A stretch of DNA of 64,000 nucleotides from Excoecaria cochinchinensis (Eukaryota; Streptophyta; Magnoliopsida; Malpighiales; Euphorbiaceae). The notes under the pieces are model-generated. The model searched no databases, was not told the origin of the DNA, and saw only the letters and a list, made by a program, of their open reading frames with translations. This document shows, piece after piece, positions 11,741 to 23,474 of this stretch (its first letter is position 1; each line of letters starts with the position of its first letter). The DNA is taken from the NCBI GenBank assembly GCA_947683425.1, contig CANTUQ010000101.1, positions 31,581,001 to 31,645,000 on the forward strand. The letters are read 5' to 3'. The position numbers were made by a program, and so were the translations under genes.

Positions 11741-14284
11741 ATGGGGTTTTTGGTAACAACCCTAACTTTTGCAGTGATTGGTATAATCGCGTCTCTCTGT
11801 ACCAGAATCTGCTGCAATAGAGGCCCCTCCACTAATTTGTGAGCATCTTTTGCTCGTTTCTGTTTGTTGAATCGTTGAATTTAACTGTGATTAGTGTTAA
11901 AACTGCTTCATTCGTTGATTAAAGATATTTGGGTCTCTGAAATTTTGCTAATTAAGGATCCACTGTTAGAGATTGGTCACATTCTGGTTTGAGAGAACCT
12001 GGGCTGTTGATTAGAATTCGAAAATACACTCAAGTTTGCTTCTTTCAGTTATTTTAATTGTTGAATTTGTGTACGAATGCTGTTAAAACTTTTGTATTTG
12101 TTGATTTAAGACATTTGAGGTGCTGAAATTTTGCTTCGTGTTGATCTATCGTTAGCATATTCTTCTTGGAAAGTTTGATTAGAGTCTATTTTTAAATTTC
12201 ATGATTTTGAGTCGCAACAGAATCTATAGCTTAGATTCCTGTAATAGGCTGACATGCAGATCGTGCAAGTTGGTTCAAACTGGATGCATTGCCTAAGCTG
12301 TAAATGCAATGGGATATTGAGTGACTTGTAACAACAGCTCCATTTATCGAATCTAATCAATCCTTTCTTATTAAGTAGTTATAGGTGTATGGTGTATTTC
12401 CCCCCTGATCGTGTAGTGATGATACATATGTTTTACTTGTGTCCTTGTTTAAGTTTGTCATATTTTATTATCTAATGAAGTCGTTATGGTTGGTTTGTGT
12501 CTATTAAGTTCTTCCATCATGTTGAACAAAATGAGCATCCATGTTCATAATATCTTACCACTCAATGTGCTTACCTTTGTTGTATGTACCTCTTCTCAGT
12601 TTAACATCATATACATGGTGATGTGTGATCCGCTACCTAGTGTAGAAAATGTTTTTCTGAATTCGCAGTCTTATAGCTGCTATTTCACAGACTATTTTTC
12701 TGCAAGTGTGCTGATTAGTCTAGTTGTAGATTCTTGTTCATATGTACTAATCAGATGGCAAATGCTGCTAGCAAAATTCTTACTTAGACCCGGTCCATGA
12801 ATTTTTCATGAACCAATCCAATAATGTATTGACACATAGGATTTGTAACCACCTATCCACTACTTTTTTTAACTTCTTTCTAATTATTTTATCTTATGTG
12901 TCAATCTCTTAGTGGCATGATTCATGGACCCCGTCTAGGCACGTGGTTACAAATCCTATGTGAATAAGTGAATGGTTTTGTGGTTCACATTATTTTCTTT
13001 TTCTTTTACGCAATATATGTAATCTGATCATTTTGGTGCAGGTTTCATTTGACGTTGGTTATAACAGCAACAGTCTGCTGCTGGATGATGTAAGTTTGTT
13101 CCTTAAATTTCCTTCTGAAGTTATTGAGTATAATACTCTGGATACAAAATGGCTTGTTCTGCACCATGGTCTGCTAAGAAATATTAGGGAACAATGGTGC
13201 GCTGTTAAGATTTTGTGAAAACTTGTTAGTCACTAAATAAGCATAGAGAAATTTTTCTGCTGATATCTTCAACAGAGTTTGTCCCCAGGAAGACTCTTTT
13301 TTCGCTTCTGATTGTTTACTGAGATTATCTGCTGAGGATGTGATTGGCTTTTGATGTTTTTAAAACTGGTTTTGAAATGATGGCTAATATATGTTACATG
13401 GTATATGATAATCATCATCCTCTAGTGTCTTAAACTTGAAATTTTCTAGTTCTGCTCATAAAATTCAGAACGAGTTGAGAAAACTTATATTTGTTACCTA
13501 AATTTGCTATTAGATTTTACGCAAATATGGGAGTTGTTTCTAGGGCTTCGATTTAATTAGTGGAAACTACTTTTTCAGGAAATAATTTCTTTTGGATTTT
13601 CCAACTTTTGCTGCGCATGGTGAAACTGTTCAACTGAAAATAATTGTCTGGTCTAAAGGAAAATAACTCTCTGTTCAAAAGTGAGTGTCATTCTCCAGGA
13701 ATTTTCTTCTTAAAAGATGGGCCAACTTTATGTCTAGTAGTATTCCAACTACTGTTCAATGCTCCAACTGCCATTCAGTTTTCTTATATAACTCATAAAT
13801 TGTTTGCCTCAGGAAATATTTTCCAGATATAGGTCTTTAAACAGAGCCCTAGTAACAGTCAAGTTGACATCAAATAGTCCTTTTACCATGCTGACCGGAG
13901 CACTGCCATCATTTTCATCAGGAACACAATTATTATCCTAAATATTTTGGTGATATAATGACTTTGCCAATCATTTTACGTTTTCTTTTGTAAAATAGTT
14001 TGCATGTTGGCATTTTGCACGGTAATTTACACATTTGGTGTGTTGGTATATGCTTGTCTTGTGATTCTGTTTTCAAGCTGAGAAAACTAGTTGTTTATGC
14101 ATGATTATCTCATTACTTGATGCCATTTTCTTTTGGCTGTATAAATTAAAAGTATTTAGGAGCGCATAAAGCTGTTCCTTCTCGCTCACTGTTGTGCTGC
14201 TGTTTTTTATTTGTTAGGTGGGCTATTGTATATCTTGCACAACTGAAACCACTGATTGTCCCAATTCTAAGTGAAGGAGAGTGA
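11741..14284 (+). CDS. VHA-e: V-type proton ATPase subunit e (VHA-e)
   Basis: Three short exons, 11741-11838, 13042-13089 and 14218-14284, join to 70 aa, the usual plant length. Intron phases agree: TT|G and AT|G codons are split cleanly. The protein is two membrane helices (about residues 3-22 and 36-55) around the loop ICCNRGPSTNL, and it ends in PLIVPILSEGE. This matches my recollection of Arabidopsis VHA-e1/e2 almost throughout. Subunit e is a small hydrophobic part of the Vo membrane sector, which acidifies the vacuole and trans-Golgi compartments. Each exon is too short to stand out alone. A possible poly(A) signal AATAAA lies at 14494. The gene sits between two WRKY genes and has no obvious functional tie to them. 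Confidence 0.92.
12784..12961. repeat. Small foldback (MITE-like) structure in VHA-e intron 1
   Basis: Two pairs of inverted segments are visible. The block at 12786-12801 (core GGTCCATGAAT) is inverted near 12920-12938, and CACATAGGATTTGTAACCAC (from 12834) is inverted at 12942-12961. A further inverted pair with core ATTGACACATA lies inside. The pairs are not cleanly nested, so it may be a rearranged or double insertion. I could not identify target-site duplications. Confidence 0.55.
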
Positions 14285-16106
14285 AGATGTTTCTGGTTTA
14301 GTGGAAGTTATTGGTATATACTAGCAAAATGGCATGTGCATTTGTCACCGGAGAATATATGATTTACTACTCATGGATTCTTCTGTATCTTCTCATTTTT
14401 GGGTTGTGTAAGAACTTTCAATTAATTTTTCCTTTGGTGAACTCCCATTCAGTTTGAATAGGTTGAGAGAGTGAGTAAAGATATGTAAATCTGAATAAAA
14501 TTATCGTTGCAAATTGGATGAACCAGCCTTGGTTCCTGAAGAAAATGAGAATTCAGTACTAATGAACTCAAAAGATGGCGTTATGGTATGTGCGAGCATA
14601 TGCTTTGTTCAATTGCGCGCGTGCATCCGATTGGACGGTGCAGATGCGTTTGCATTAGACTATCATTCCAAAAAAACAAAAAAAGGTTGTGTGAGCTTGC
14701 AATGTTTTGATGATATTAGCTAAATTGACGTCCCAGTCTTCGGAAGTCCTCATCTTTGTCTAAGAATGTTCTTGTTGAAAGAAGAAGATAAGCATTAGCC
14801 TACAAGTCTTGTTTTCGGAGGTTTCTGTAGCCTTTTGATGGCTTAGAAAGAATAATGCAGCATGACAACTGGCAGAAGATACAAAGCATCTCCTTAGAGG
14901 TGAAAAATTTTGATCCTATTCATGAATTTAATTCGATTTGTATATGAAAATTAAATAAATTTAATCCGTCAATAAAGTGATTTAATCCGTAGTTGCTATT
15001 TCAATTTCTAAGATCCTGTCAATTTGTAAAGTGATTTAACCGGTCGGGTTGCTATTTCAATTTCTAAATTACAGGACCACAATCTTAACAAACAACAATT
15101 TTCCACCTTACCTTGTAAATACGTCTGTCGTTCGTAGTTTTGCTGATGGGTAGTGCCCTATTAGCGAAGGAACCTTTTGTATTTTTGTTTAAGCATGTTT
15201 CTAGTAAAACAAAATTGCAACCAATCTGTCAATTTGTAAGTAACTATAATTTGTCTGAATAAGGTTGAACCTGATATTCTACAAATGATCTATTAAGGTA
15301 TAAGGGAGTTAAATTTGAGATGTGGCATTAATTAATAATGAAATAGGGTAGCTTTTTCAATCCTAGTTGGTTAAGTATTTTTAGGTAAACTTGGTACATA
15401 CATTTGGATTTTAACCATTCCATTACACAAACAAACAGTACAAGGACCCCATTAAGGGAAAAATGCCCCATGCAGAGGTCTCCTTTTCATGCATGTTTGA
15501 AAGATATGGTTTATACAATTAGTTAAAATTTTACAAAGTAAAAATCATAATAACATAATAATATGCATGCATCGCTTCAATTAGATTTAGACATGAAATT
15601 TTTTTCAAGGGAAAATACATAAAAATTTAGTCCTCTTGTTTATCTGAATTTGATTTAATATTGATAAAAGCGTATTTATTATCTTAGTCTGTTCTTTTTC
15701 TACATGTATATTTTTTTTTGTTACATTTAGAAAATAGTATATGCGCTTTTATCAACATCACATGCATTTAATAAAAAAAATACATCTGCTAAAAGAATTC
15801 AAGGAGACAAATTTTTGGTAATTACAGTTGTTAATGAAGTGCAGGATTGATTTGATGAAAAGTTAATGAAGATAACATGTTAATGACACCACAACTTTAA
15901 TTTGTTCCATGTTAGCTTTGTAAAGGGGTCCCATTGAACAAATTAATTAAACAAGTGTGAGGCAGAACTTTTGAATATGAACAAAATTCAAGATGAATCT
16001 TGGAGGCCAAGGAATAATAATGTATGCAGCTTGATTAATTATTCCACACAATTACATATATATTTTACATCATCATACATTTGGAAATACAAGCAGCTAG
16101 GTATAG
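14285..16106. other. Region between the convergent VHA-e and WRKY70-like genes
   Basis: About 1.8 kb with the VHA-e 3' UTR and the WRKY70-like 3' flank. The only structure noted is an imperfect tandem repeat at 14968-15066. The open frame at 14514-14723 has no recognisable motif and is probably UTR. Confidence 0.6.
14968..15066. repeat. Imperfect tandem repeat, ~50-bp unit, two copies
   Basis: Copies begin at 14968 and 15018. They share AAAGTGATTTAA and then TTGCTATTTCAATTTCTAA, with several substitutions between them. Intergenic. Confidence 0.75.
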
Positions 16107-17112
16107 CTAGATTAGATAATTAAACTCAGTTTCATCAAACTCAAAATTAATAGATTTAAGCACAGGTTCCATGTCCAAACTGTGAGAGATGGGCTGCTCA
16201 GGAACCGTTTGATCAAAGGAGAGAGAGTTTTTCCATGGGATAGAGTCCCAATATGAAAGATTGCGAGTTGGGATCTCTTCCTTAATTGTGGGTCTAAATT
16301 GTGGATTATTAGAATCTGTGGAGAATATGTGTGGAATCTGAAGAAAATTTGGGCAACTATGGTTGCCAAAGTAAGTGATAAGATACTTATTTGGATCATC
16401 TTCTGTTCTTTGGACTTGTTTTGTTGCTTTGCAACCTTTATCATACTTGTGGGTGCACCTAAAGTAACTCCTGCAATATTGCACTTTTCATCCAAATCAG
16501 CATTTGCTAAGTAAAGGCAAGGCAATCCCACACACAACCTAGAAATTGAAAACAATTACCTTGGGTATGTAGCATTTAGAATCTCCTTTTGCCCATATTT
16601 TCTCCATGCATGACCGTCTTCTATTACAGGCGACACTTTTGTCCATGAGTTGGAACTTTTTCTGCATCATCAATAAATATTTTCACATTTAACATACTGC
16701 ATGTTATACAAACTAAATTAATTGGATTTCATATTTTCACTTACTTTCTCTTGTAACAACCCCTCCTTTCTTTGGCAGTTATTACCGGTCTCTTCCTGCT
16801 CTGGCCGGAGTCTTGAGACCTCCGGTCACCACAGCAAACGGAGTCAACTTGTGAAGTGGCAAGATTCTCACAAACCTCAACAGATTCAGAAACAGCAGGA
16901 CTACTGAGGAGGGAGATAGCATTAGTGAAAGATGTCAGCGTCTTGAGCACAAGATCATCACACGATGAGGAGATGAGTGAAGTTTCAACTCGATAAGATT
17001 TCTTGAGCAGATTATGAAGCTGCACTGCATATTCTTGGCCTTCAACAAGCTCTTTCACTACCTTTTCTTTATGGAATATTGGTAGTTTATTCTGAGGCCA
17101 AGTGGTTGCCAT
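16107..17112 (-). CDS. WRKY70: Group III WRKY transcription factor, WRKY70/WRKY54-like
   Basis: Exons 16745-17112, 16560-16661 and 16107-16470 encode 277 aa. WRKYGQK is at residues 142-148, followed by C162-X7-C170-X23-H194-X1-C196, the group III finger. The RKRP and KERRGCYKRKK stretch just before the domain is basic and could direct nuclear import. The intron after PR (157) is at the conserved WRKY position. I start at MATTWPQ (17112) because the upstream in-frame residues look like translated UTR. WRKY70/54 proteins balance salicylate and jasmonate signalling in defence and delay leaf senescence. The choice of WRKY70/54 over other group III members rests on overall length, the SSNSWTKVSPVIEDGHAWRKYGQK region and the local gene order. 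The gene is transcribed away from the rhodanese gene, with 556 bases between start codons. Confidence 0.9.
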
Positions 17113-17668
17113 TGATAAGAGCAAAGAAAAGATGGGGAGATAGGGTTTTATGATATAATTTTCTTGTTTCTCGGAAGAAAAAAAGAGTGAGGAAATTGTG
17201 GAGAAATTTGATGGAAGATGGAAGGAAAGAGCCATGGACAATTCCACTAATAAACTGCTTACCAGGAGTGAATGACGTTTTCATGATGACGCAATTAATT
17301 TTGTCTTCTTGTTCTTGTTTTATCTTGGGAAAAATATGTCTCTTCTATCACATCTAGATGCTCTTAAAATTGGTATTAATCACCTTATATGAAATAACTT
17401 TATCTTGTTTACCAATTGAGGTTTCTCTTCTTTTCTTGTTTTGTCTTTGGAAAAATGTCGCTTGTATCGGATGATTATTATGGTATAAAATTGATATTAA
17501 TCAACTGCCTGGGCCTTTTAAGGATTTGGACTTTTAACATATACTATAGATTTTTAAAGCAATAGATATTCAAACTTCTTCGGCCCACTCCAAGAACTGA
17601 GAAGGGCTCAAATTTTAACGTTTCAGTTGAACCCGTCAATTTATCAAACAGGTAGGAGGCATTTTACT
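17113..17668. promoter_or_regulatory. Shared upstream region of the divergent WRKY70-like and rhodanese genes
   Basis: 556 bases separate the two start codons, so both promoters and both 5' UTRs must lie here. It contains a diverged tandem duplication (17301-17504). I found no exact TTGAC(C/T) W-box in it. Confidence 0.65.
17301..17504. repeat. Diverged tandem duplication (~120-bp period) in the shared promoter
   Basis: Copy A (about 17301-17383) and copy B (about 17424-17504) share, in order, CTTGTTTT, a GGAAAAAT core, TAAAATTG and TATTAATCA. Identity is moderate, so the duplication is old. Confidence 0.7.
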
Positions 17669-20255
17669 ATGCTAAGGGGTAGAGCACTTCCATTGCTCCC
17701 TCTGAGGATGGTATCTTCTCCTTCCTTAAACCCTCTTCTTCACTATAGATTCGCTGTTTCCGTCAACCCAACCCCTCAATCTCCAAAATTGTCTCACCCC
17801 CATCGTCCTTTTTCTCTCTTCTCTAATCTTGTTAATTCTGTCAGGTCTCCTCCTAGCATGACATTTCCTAAGTGCTTCTCTGATTCTGCTTCTGACCCTA
17901 TTCCCATTTCGGGCTTACCCGACCTCAATGATTCAAACCCCAAATCAACTCTTGTGGTGGTTTCATTTTACAAGTTTGCTGATTTTCCTGACCATGCTGA
18001 TTTGCGAAACCCCTTGAAGGTGCTCTGCCAGGAACTGGTACTTTGGATCCAAAGTTTATTTCTGTTATTCTACAAGCTAACTACTATAAACCTTGCGGCT
18101 TTTTAACTTCTAAGAGTAATTTTGTCCATAGTTTGTTGCAAATCCCAGCCGATCTCACGCCTCTTGTTTATAAATGATTACAGAAATTTGTTATTCTGAA
18201 CTTTCCTTCTTTGTGCTCTTAGCTGAATGGCTAATATCGATGTGAAAGTGGTCATTTAATTACTTTGGATAAGGATTTTATTTAATTGACTGCAATAGGG
18301 TTTGGGAATTAGGCTAATGCTTCGAGTGGGTACACGATAAATTGTCAATCTTCTAGTATAGTATTACGAAGTATAAATCCTTCCCTAGCACTTCTTTGTC
18401 TTTCAATGTGATTTTTATTAGTCTGTTGCTCAGTTAAAACCATCTTATTCACACCTCTCTGAGCTGATCTTCTCCAGCGTGTTTCAGGTGGTATCATTCT
18501 TGCACCTGAGGGTATCAATGGAAGCATATGTGGCACCACAAAGTCGGTGGAAAGAGTCCTTGAATTCGTTCAAAGTGATAACAGACTAAAGGGGCTAAGG
18601 CAGATCGAGTCACCAGTCAGTCCTGAGGAGGAAGCAATTCATCATGGACACAGTAGTAGTTCTCCTCTAGCAGCAGGAGAGGATGCACCTTTTCGTTGGG
18701 ATCATGTCAGGGTCAAATTAAAGAAAGAGGTGTAGCTCTACAATTATATGGATCTTACTTTGGTTTTCAGGAGTATGGGGATGCAAATATTTTGCTGTTC
18801 CACAACTAGATTGTTATTAATTTGTTCTTTCGTTTTGTGCCCGGGCAGATTGTTACTCTTGGAATGCCTGCTGTGTCACCTACAGAGAGGGTTGGGAAAT
18901 ATGTGGACCCAAATGAATGGAATGCATTGATCAATGATCCAGATACTGTGAGCCACCTAAACTTTTCTTTTTTTTATCTTTGTTTCCCCGTTTCTCAAGA
19001 CTTTGGTTGCTCTTATTATATTTACTTTCATCTAGTTTCTGTGAACGTCATACTTTCATATAAACTTAGGACACATGACAATGAAAGCTTGTGTATTTAT
19101 GATCTTGATCCTGCTAGTTCCACTCATCTCGGAGTTGCACTTTTACCTTTATTTTACTGTTGCAGTGTTTGTGCAAAAGTTCTAAATACTAGCATCTTAA
19201 GTCAATGTTGATTTCCATGCATCTAATATCATTGTCAACTTGTGATATCATCCACCTGCATAGCATTTGAGTATAAAATTGGATTCTCCATTATTATGAG
19301 TTAAAACTTATAACCTTTAATTTAGCTTGCATTTGGCAATGCTTTGCTTTTTCTCATTTTGTTCTTGATCTTACATGCAGGTGCTGATTGATGTGCGGAA
19401 TGACTATGAAACAAGAATTGGCAAGTTCAAACGGGCAGTTGATCCGTGTACCACATCATTTCGGGAATTTCCCTGTTGGGTGGAAAACCAGTTCCAACTT
19501 GCAGACACAGATGAGCTTAGTCACTCAGATGGAAACTACGACAAAGATTCAAGGGACCCCAAAACAAAAATGCCTCCTCGAGTAGCTATGTACTGCACAG
19601 GAGGAATCCGATGTGAGAAAGCTTCAAGTTTTCTCCTCAGTAAAGGTTTTAAGGAGGTAATTTTCTATTTTAATTCTGTTGTCTAACATGACAACCAAAA
19701 GATGTGGTAATTGCATGAATCCAAATCTATGAAGGTTCATTTCCTATGGTTATCTAGATACTCGAAGTATGCACATGTACACAAGAACATGATCCCCCAT
19801 CCCCTCCCTCATCTATTGTCTCTTCACTTGTTGCTAGGAGAATACATGGATTCTGACATAAAATATTTGTTTTTCTACAGGTTTATCACTTAAAAGGTGG
19901 AATTCTGAAATACCTTGAGGAAGTTCCCAAGTCAGAGAGCCAATGGGAAGGTGAGTGCTTTGTGTTTGACAAGCGAGTCTCTGTTAAGCATGGTTTGACA
20001 CAAGGAACTTTTAAACTGTGCTATGGATGTAAGCAACCAGTGAGTGATGCAGACATGGAAGCCCCTGAATGGGAGTTCGGAGTTTCTTGCCCGCACTGTT
20101 TTTCATCGAAATCTGATGAAGAGAAAGAAAGGGCAAGAGCTCGACAAAGGCAGTTTGAGAGTTGGGGTGTTATTGGAGGTCCAGACAAGGGTCGCAGGCC
20201 AACATCTAAACTAGATAGTAATACTAGTGTTAACAAGCTCTCAAGCTCTATGTAG
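17669..20255 (+). CDS. STR8: Chloroplast rhodanese-domain protein with TrhO (UPF0176)-like architecture, STR8 type
   Basis: Exons 17669-18037, 18478-18729, 18849-18947, 19381-19656 and 19881-20255 encode 456 aa. Residues 1 to about 60 are rich in Ser, Pro and Arg and poor in acids, as in a plastid transit peptide. An N-terminal domain follows (GGIILAPEGINGSICGT, about residues 126-142). The rhodanese domain begins at VLIDVRNDYE, and its active-site loop CTGGIRCEKAS carries the catalytic Cys at 312. The C-terminal part has paired cysteines C379/C382 and C402/C405 (CYGC...CPHC), a likely metal site. This layout is that of the bacterial TrhO/YceA family, which hydroxylates uridine 34 of tRNA; whether the plant protein does so is inference. 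The Arabidopsis counterpart is rhodanese-like protein 8 (At2g40760). The start at 17669 is the first in-frame ATG; a second lies at 17708. Confidence 0.9.
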
Positions 20256-20585
20256 CCAGTTGGGGTGAGAATGATATTATAATCGAGATTGATGATTTAA
20301 TTGTTTTTTTGCAATGAACTTTTGTATATTTACCTAGTCGTTTGCTTGAAGCTCACTCTTCCTTTAGGTTAGGAACATGATGTTTCTGGGGAGTCAATCT
20401 CAGAGTGGATATTTGTCTGGCTTAGGCCAAGCAAGCTCTTTATTAGGGTTGGGATCGAAGATGGCAAGTTTTACTAAATTGAACTTGCAATCAGAAGCAA
20501 AATATTGCATGACGCTCAACTGTATCCAAACTAAAACTTGAGCATTTTTTAAGCATTTGCTGCCTCTTTAAACTATATTTATATT

Positions 20586-20735
20586 GTAATAATTCTATAT
20601 GTACGTAGTTCTGGAGATGTATAAACAAACTCTCAACGTCTTTTCAATTAAAATCGTTCTTTGTAATAATTCTATATTTAGTTCTAGGGATATATATCTG
20701 TAATAATTCTATTAGTAGTTTCTAGTATAAATTGT
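20586..20735. repeat. Three imperfect copies of a ~40-bp motif
   Basis: GTAATAATTCTAT occurs at about 20586, 20662 and 20700, each followed by variants of TAGTTCTRGRGATRTAT. Spacing is about 76 and 38 bases. Confidence 0.7.
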
Positions 20736-20814
20736 ATAATGGTTGTACTAAAATAAATATTCTCTTTATTTATTTTTATTTGTTATTTTTGTGGTTTTTA
20801 CCTAATCCGTATTA

Positions 20815-21010
20815 ATTAGATTTAAATTTAAATTAAATTAAATAATTTAATATACAAATTTAAATTTAATTGGTTAATTTTTATTAAAAATTTAAAATTT
20901 AACAGTGATAAATAAATAAAATTTAAATTTCGTTTAATTTTATTTAAAAGTGATAAATAAAAAGAAATAAAATTTAAATTTTACTTGGAAGTAATAAATA
21001 AAAAGAACGG
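20815..21010. repeat. AT-rich repeat, copy 1 (related to 39830-39920)
   Basis: Runs of AATTTAAATTT alternate with TTAATTTTATTAAAAA. The order of segments (ATTTAAATTTAAA, AATAATTTAATATA, CAAATTTAAATTTAATT, TTTTATTAAAAA) matches that at 39830-39920. It could be a dispersed element or just low-complexity convergence. Confidence 0.5.
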
Positions 21011-21267
21011 TTCTAAATTTTATAAAAAAAAAATTTGACAATTATTTTATAGGCCAAGTTAGCAGGCCGGAGGCCCAATTGTTTGATTGAGCAGAAGACG
21101 CCACAGAGAGGTGTGCAAAGAATTAAGGACATTTTTCAATAACCTTGGCGAAGAAACTCGGTGGCGGGGTGTTTTGACATTGACAGAAAGGCCAGCATAG
21201 ATCCTCTCATTAAAGAAGCTACCTTTTTCTGATTTTAAGTTTTTAGGGTTCTCAAATCGATTCGAGA

Positions 21268-22848
21268 ATGGCAGGAGAAACCGCTATGTTCAAGTTCCTT
21301 AAGCCTAGGCTTCGTCCCCAATCCACTGACATCCAAGCCGCCGCCTTTTGGGGAGTCGCAGCCACCACCGCCGCTCTTTATCTCATCCAGGTAACTCCAC
21401 CCCCCCTAGATCTGACTTCTTACTTGATTGATCACTGATCCTTTCATTGTATGTCAATTGATAGACGATGGTGGATAAAAATTGCAACTTTTATAAGCTT
21501 TTGCAGTTTTATAAGCTTTTGTTTTTGCGGCTGTGATTGATGCTTATAGCTCTTTTTGGGAAAGCTTTTGGTTTTCTGCATGTATCTGCTGAATAATTTC
21601 ATTTTAAGAAATGGGCTTTTTTGGAATTAGAAGGAGCCAGTGAGCCTATGATTGTATTGACATTAGTCTCGGCATTCCCTGATTTTTAGTTGAATGGAGA
21701 TGAAGCTTTTAGCTCAAACAACACTGACTATTTTGAATAACATGCAATTTTTCCTCTTGACAAAGCTTAATTGTTGTCGTTTCCACTATGCTAATTACTT
21801 CTTTGAAATTACGTCATGGTGGCCTTTGTATCTTTTTTGATCAATGCTTGATCTCAGTTCACATGATGTTATTAACTACACATGGTAGTCATTTTGGTGA
21901 TAATGGTGTTAAAAATTGCATAAGAACTTCTATGTGAACTACTTAATACTTGTCAAAATGTGGTTCTTTGAAAAGTAGTTATGTTTCTCCTTTTGGAACC
22001 CATTCAATGCAGATGCTTCACTTGTTAACTTTGGAATATCAGCGATTATTTCCATGAATAAGGCAATTAGCACCATGGAGCAGAACGTAAAACACAAGGG
22101 AAAAAAAAAACAAGAAGTTTCAATATTAGATTGCAACTTCGAGCAAAGCATGTATTTTATTGTCTCATTTGTGAATTTCTGCCGGAACAGTTAGTGTTTA
22201 GAGCATTGAAAATCGAGTGGCATTCATGATTGCATATTGGAGATTTTGGCTAATGCTTGTTGTACTTGACTTTGAAATTTTCAATCTCGCTCAATCTTTT
22301 TAACCAATTTTTTTAATCTGTGTTCCTAAGGGGAAAAAATGCAGGCAACAGTAGTAAATGTTAAGATGGTTTGAGCATTTTGAGTGTATCAAGCACAATG
22401 CAATACCACATTCAAGTACTGAATGATAATATTGTTTCTTGCGTCCGTGTTTCCTTTATTTTTTTTTTATTATTTTTATCTTGCGCCCTTAAGAATTATT
22501 TTTCATGAGCCCAACTTATTTTGATACGGAAGGATGTGTGCATGTTAGCGAAAACTTGCTATTTACTAGGTCGGATACATATGTTTGTGCATTTGCATTT
22601 AGAGAGAGATAGAGTCAGGGAGATTTTGCAATTTACTAGATCAATTATCATTTTGTTAGCAACACACACACACACAGATAGAGAGAGACTATAAAAAGAA
22701 ACAAAAGAGATGCTTTTGCAAATTATTTTCAGCTATTATTGAATCTTTCTTCTCCATTCAATCTTACAATTATTGTTGTATCCTTTCCCAGCCATTCGAT
22801 TGGATTAAGAAGACCTTTATTGAGAAGGAGTCATCTGAAGGAAAGTGA
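21268..22848 (+). CDS. QCR10: QCR10-like small subunit of the mitochondrial cytochrome bc1 complex
   Basis: Two exons, 21268-21390 and 22792-22848, encode 59 aa: MAGETAMFKFLKPRLRPQ, then a hydrophobic stretch AAAFWGVAATTAALYLIQ (about residues 24-41) that would span the inner mitochondrial membrane once, then PFDWIKKTFIEKESSEGK. A single membrane span near the middle with a charged C-terminus fits small complex III subunits. From memory, the Arabidopsis homologue At2g40765 was found in purified complex III and named QCR10, and its position between the rhodanese and SNF2 genes is the same as here. The ~1.4-kb intron is AT-rich with AGAG and CACA runs near 22600-22690. The family call is good; the function is from the literature. 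Confidence 0.85.
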
Positions 22849-23474
22849 TCCGGGATCAAATTTATGGTTAGCTTTCATTTTTTTTTCCCTCCATCCTATC
22901 AGTCTGGTGATGAGAAATGATGAACAGGAAGTGAGCTTATATGAATAATGTTATCTGATTTCAGATTTATGTTGAGGCCTAAGTGGCATTAATCAATGAG
23001 GTTATTGGACAGTTGTAAACTCAAAAATGTTTTGTATTTTCAGTTGTACTTTTAGAGTTGCACAACTCTCAAGTATTCCATGTGCCGGTCTGTTTTCCAT
23101 CTCTCTACACAAACCATCACTTAACAATCATTTGGAAAGGCAACAAGTTGTGTTTGTTCATGTAACACAGTGCCTTGTGCAAGCAGATGGCACCCCTCTT
23201 TTGTGAATTTGATGTGGTTTGCTAGCAAAATATCTAAGCCCCAGATTGCACAAAAATTACAACTTCGGCAGGTTATGAGCCTTTTTCTTTTGGTCATCTG
23301 GTGTAGAATAGTTATAATGATTTATTAGTGAATATTAACCCACTTGGCAATGTAGAATCACCAATCTGATTATTTTAGGAAAAAAGAGTGTGGAGAAGTG
23401 AATCAGATTCCGCGGATGATTAAGATTCTATTTTTGCAGCAAGTTCGAATGGTCAAAAACATAGAGAAGCTATT
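22849..23474. other. Intergenic region after the QCR10-like gene
   Basis: Holds the QCR10-like 3' UTR and flank up to the pseudogene remains. I see no gene here. Confidence 0.5.

Larger units (their letters stand above)
20256..21267. other. Intergenic region between the rhodanese and QCR10-like genes
   Basis: Holds the rhodanese 3' UTR, a thrice-repeated short motif (20586-20735) and an extremely AT-rich block (20815-21010) that resembles 39830-39920. No gene is seen. Confidence 0.65.

Noticed and set aside
12486..12800. 104-aa open frame in VHA-e intron 1
   Set aside because: It lies in an intron, contains part of a repeat structure and has no known motif.
14514..14723. 69-aa open frame after VHA-e
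   Set aside because: It is next to a probable poly(A) signal and has no motif; likely UTR or flank.
16112..16555. 147-aa open frame overlapping the last exon of the WRKY70-like gene
   Set aside because: It is a second frame over a conserved WRKY exon and intron.
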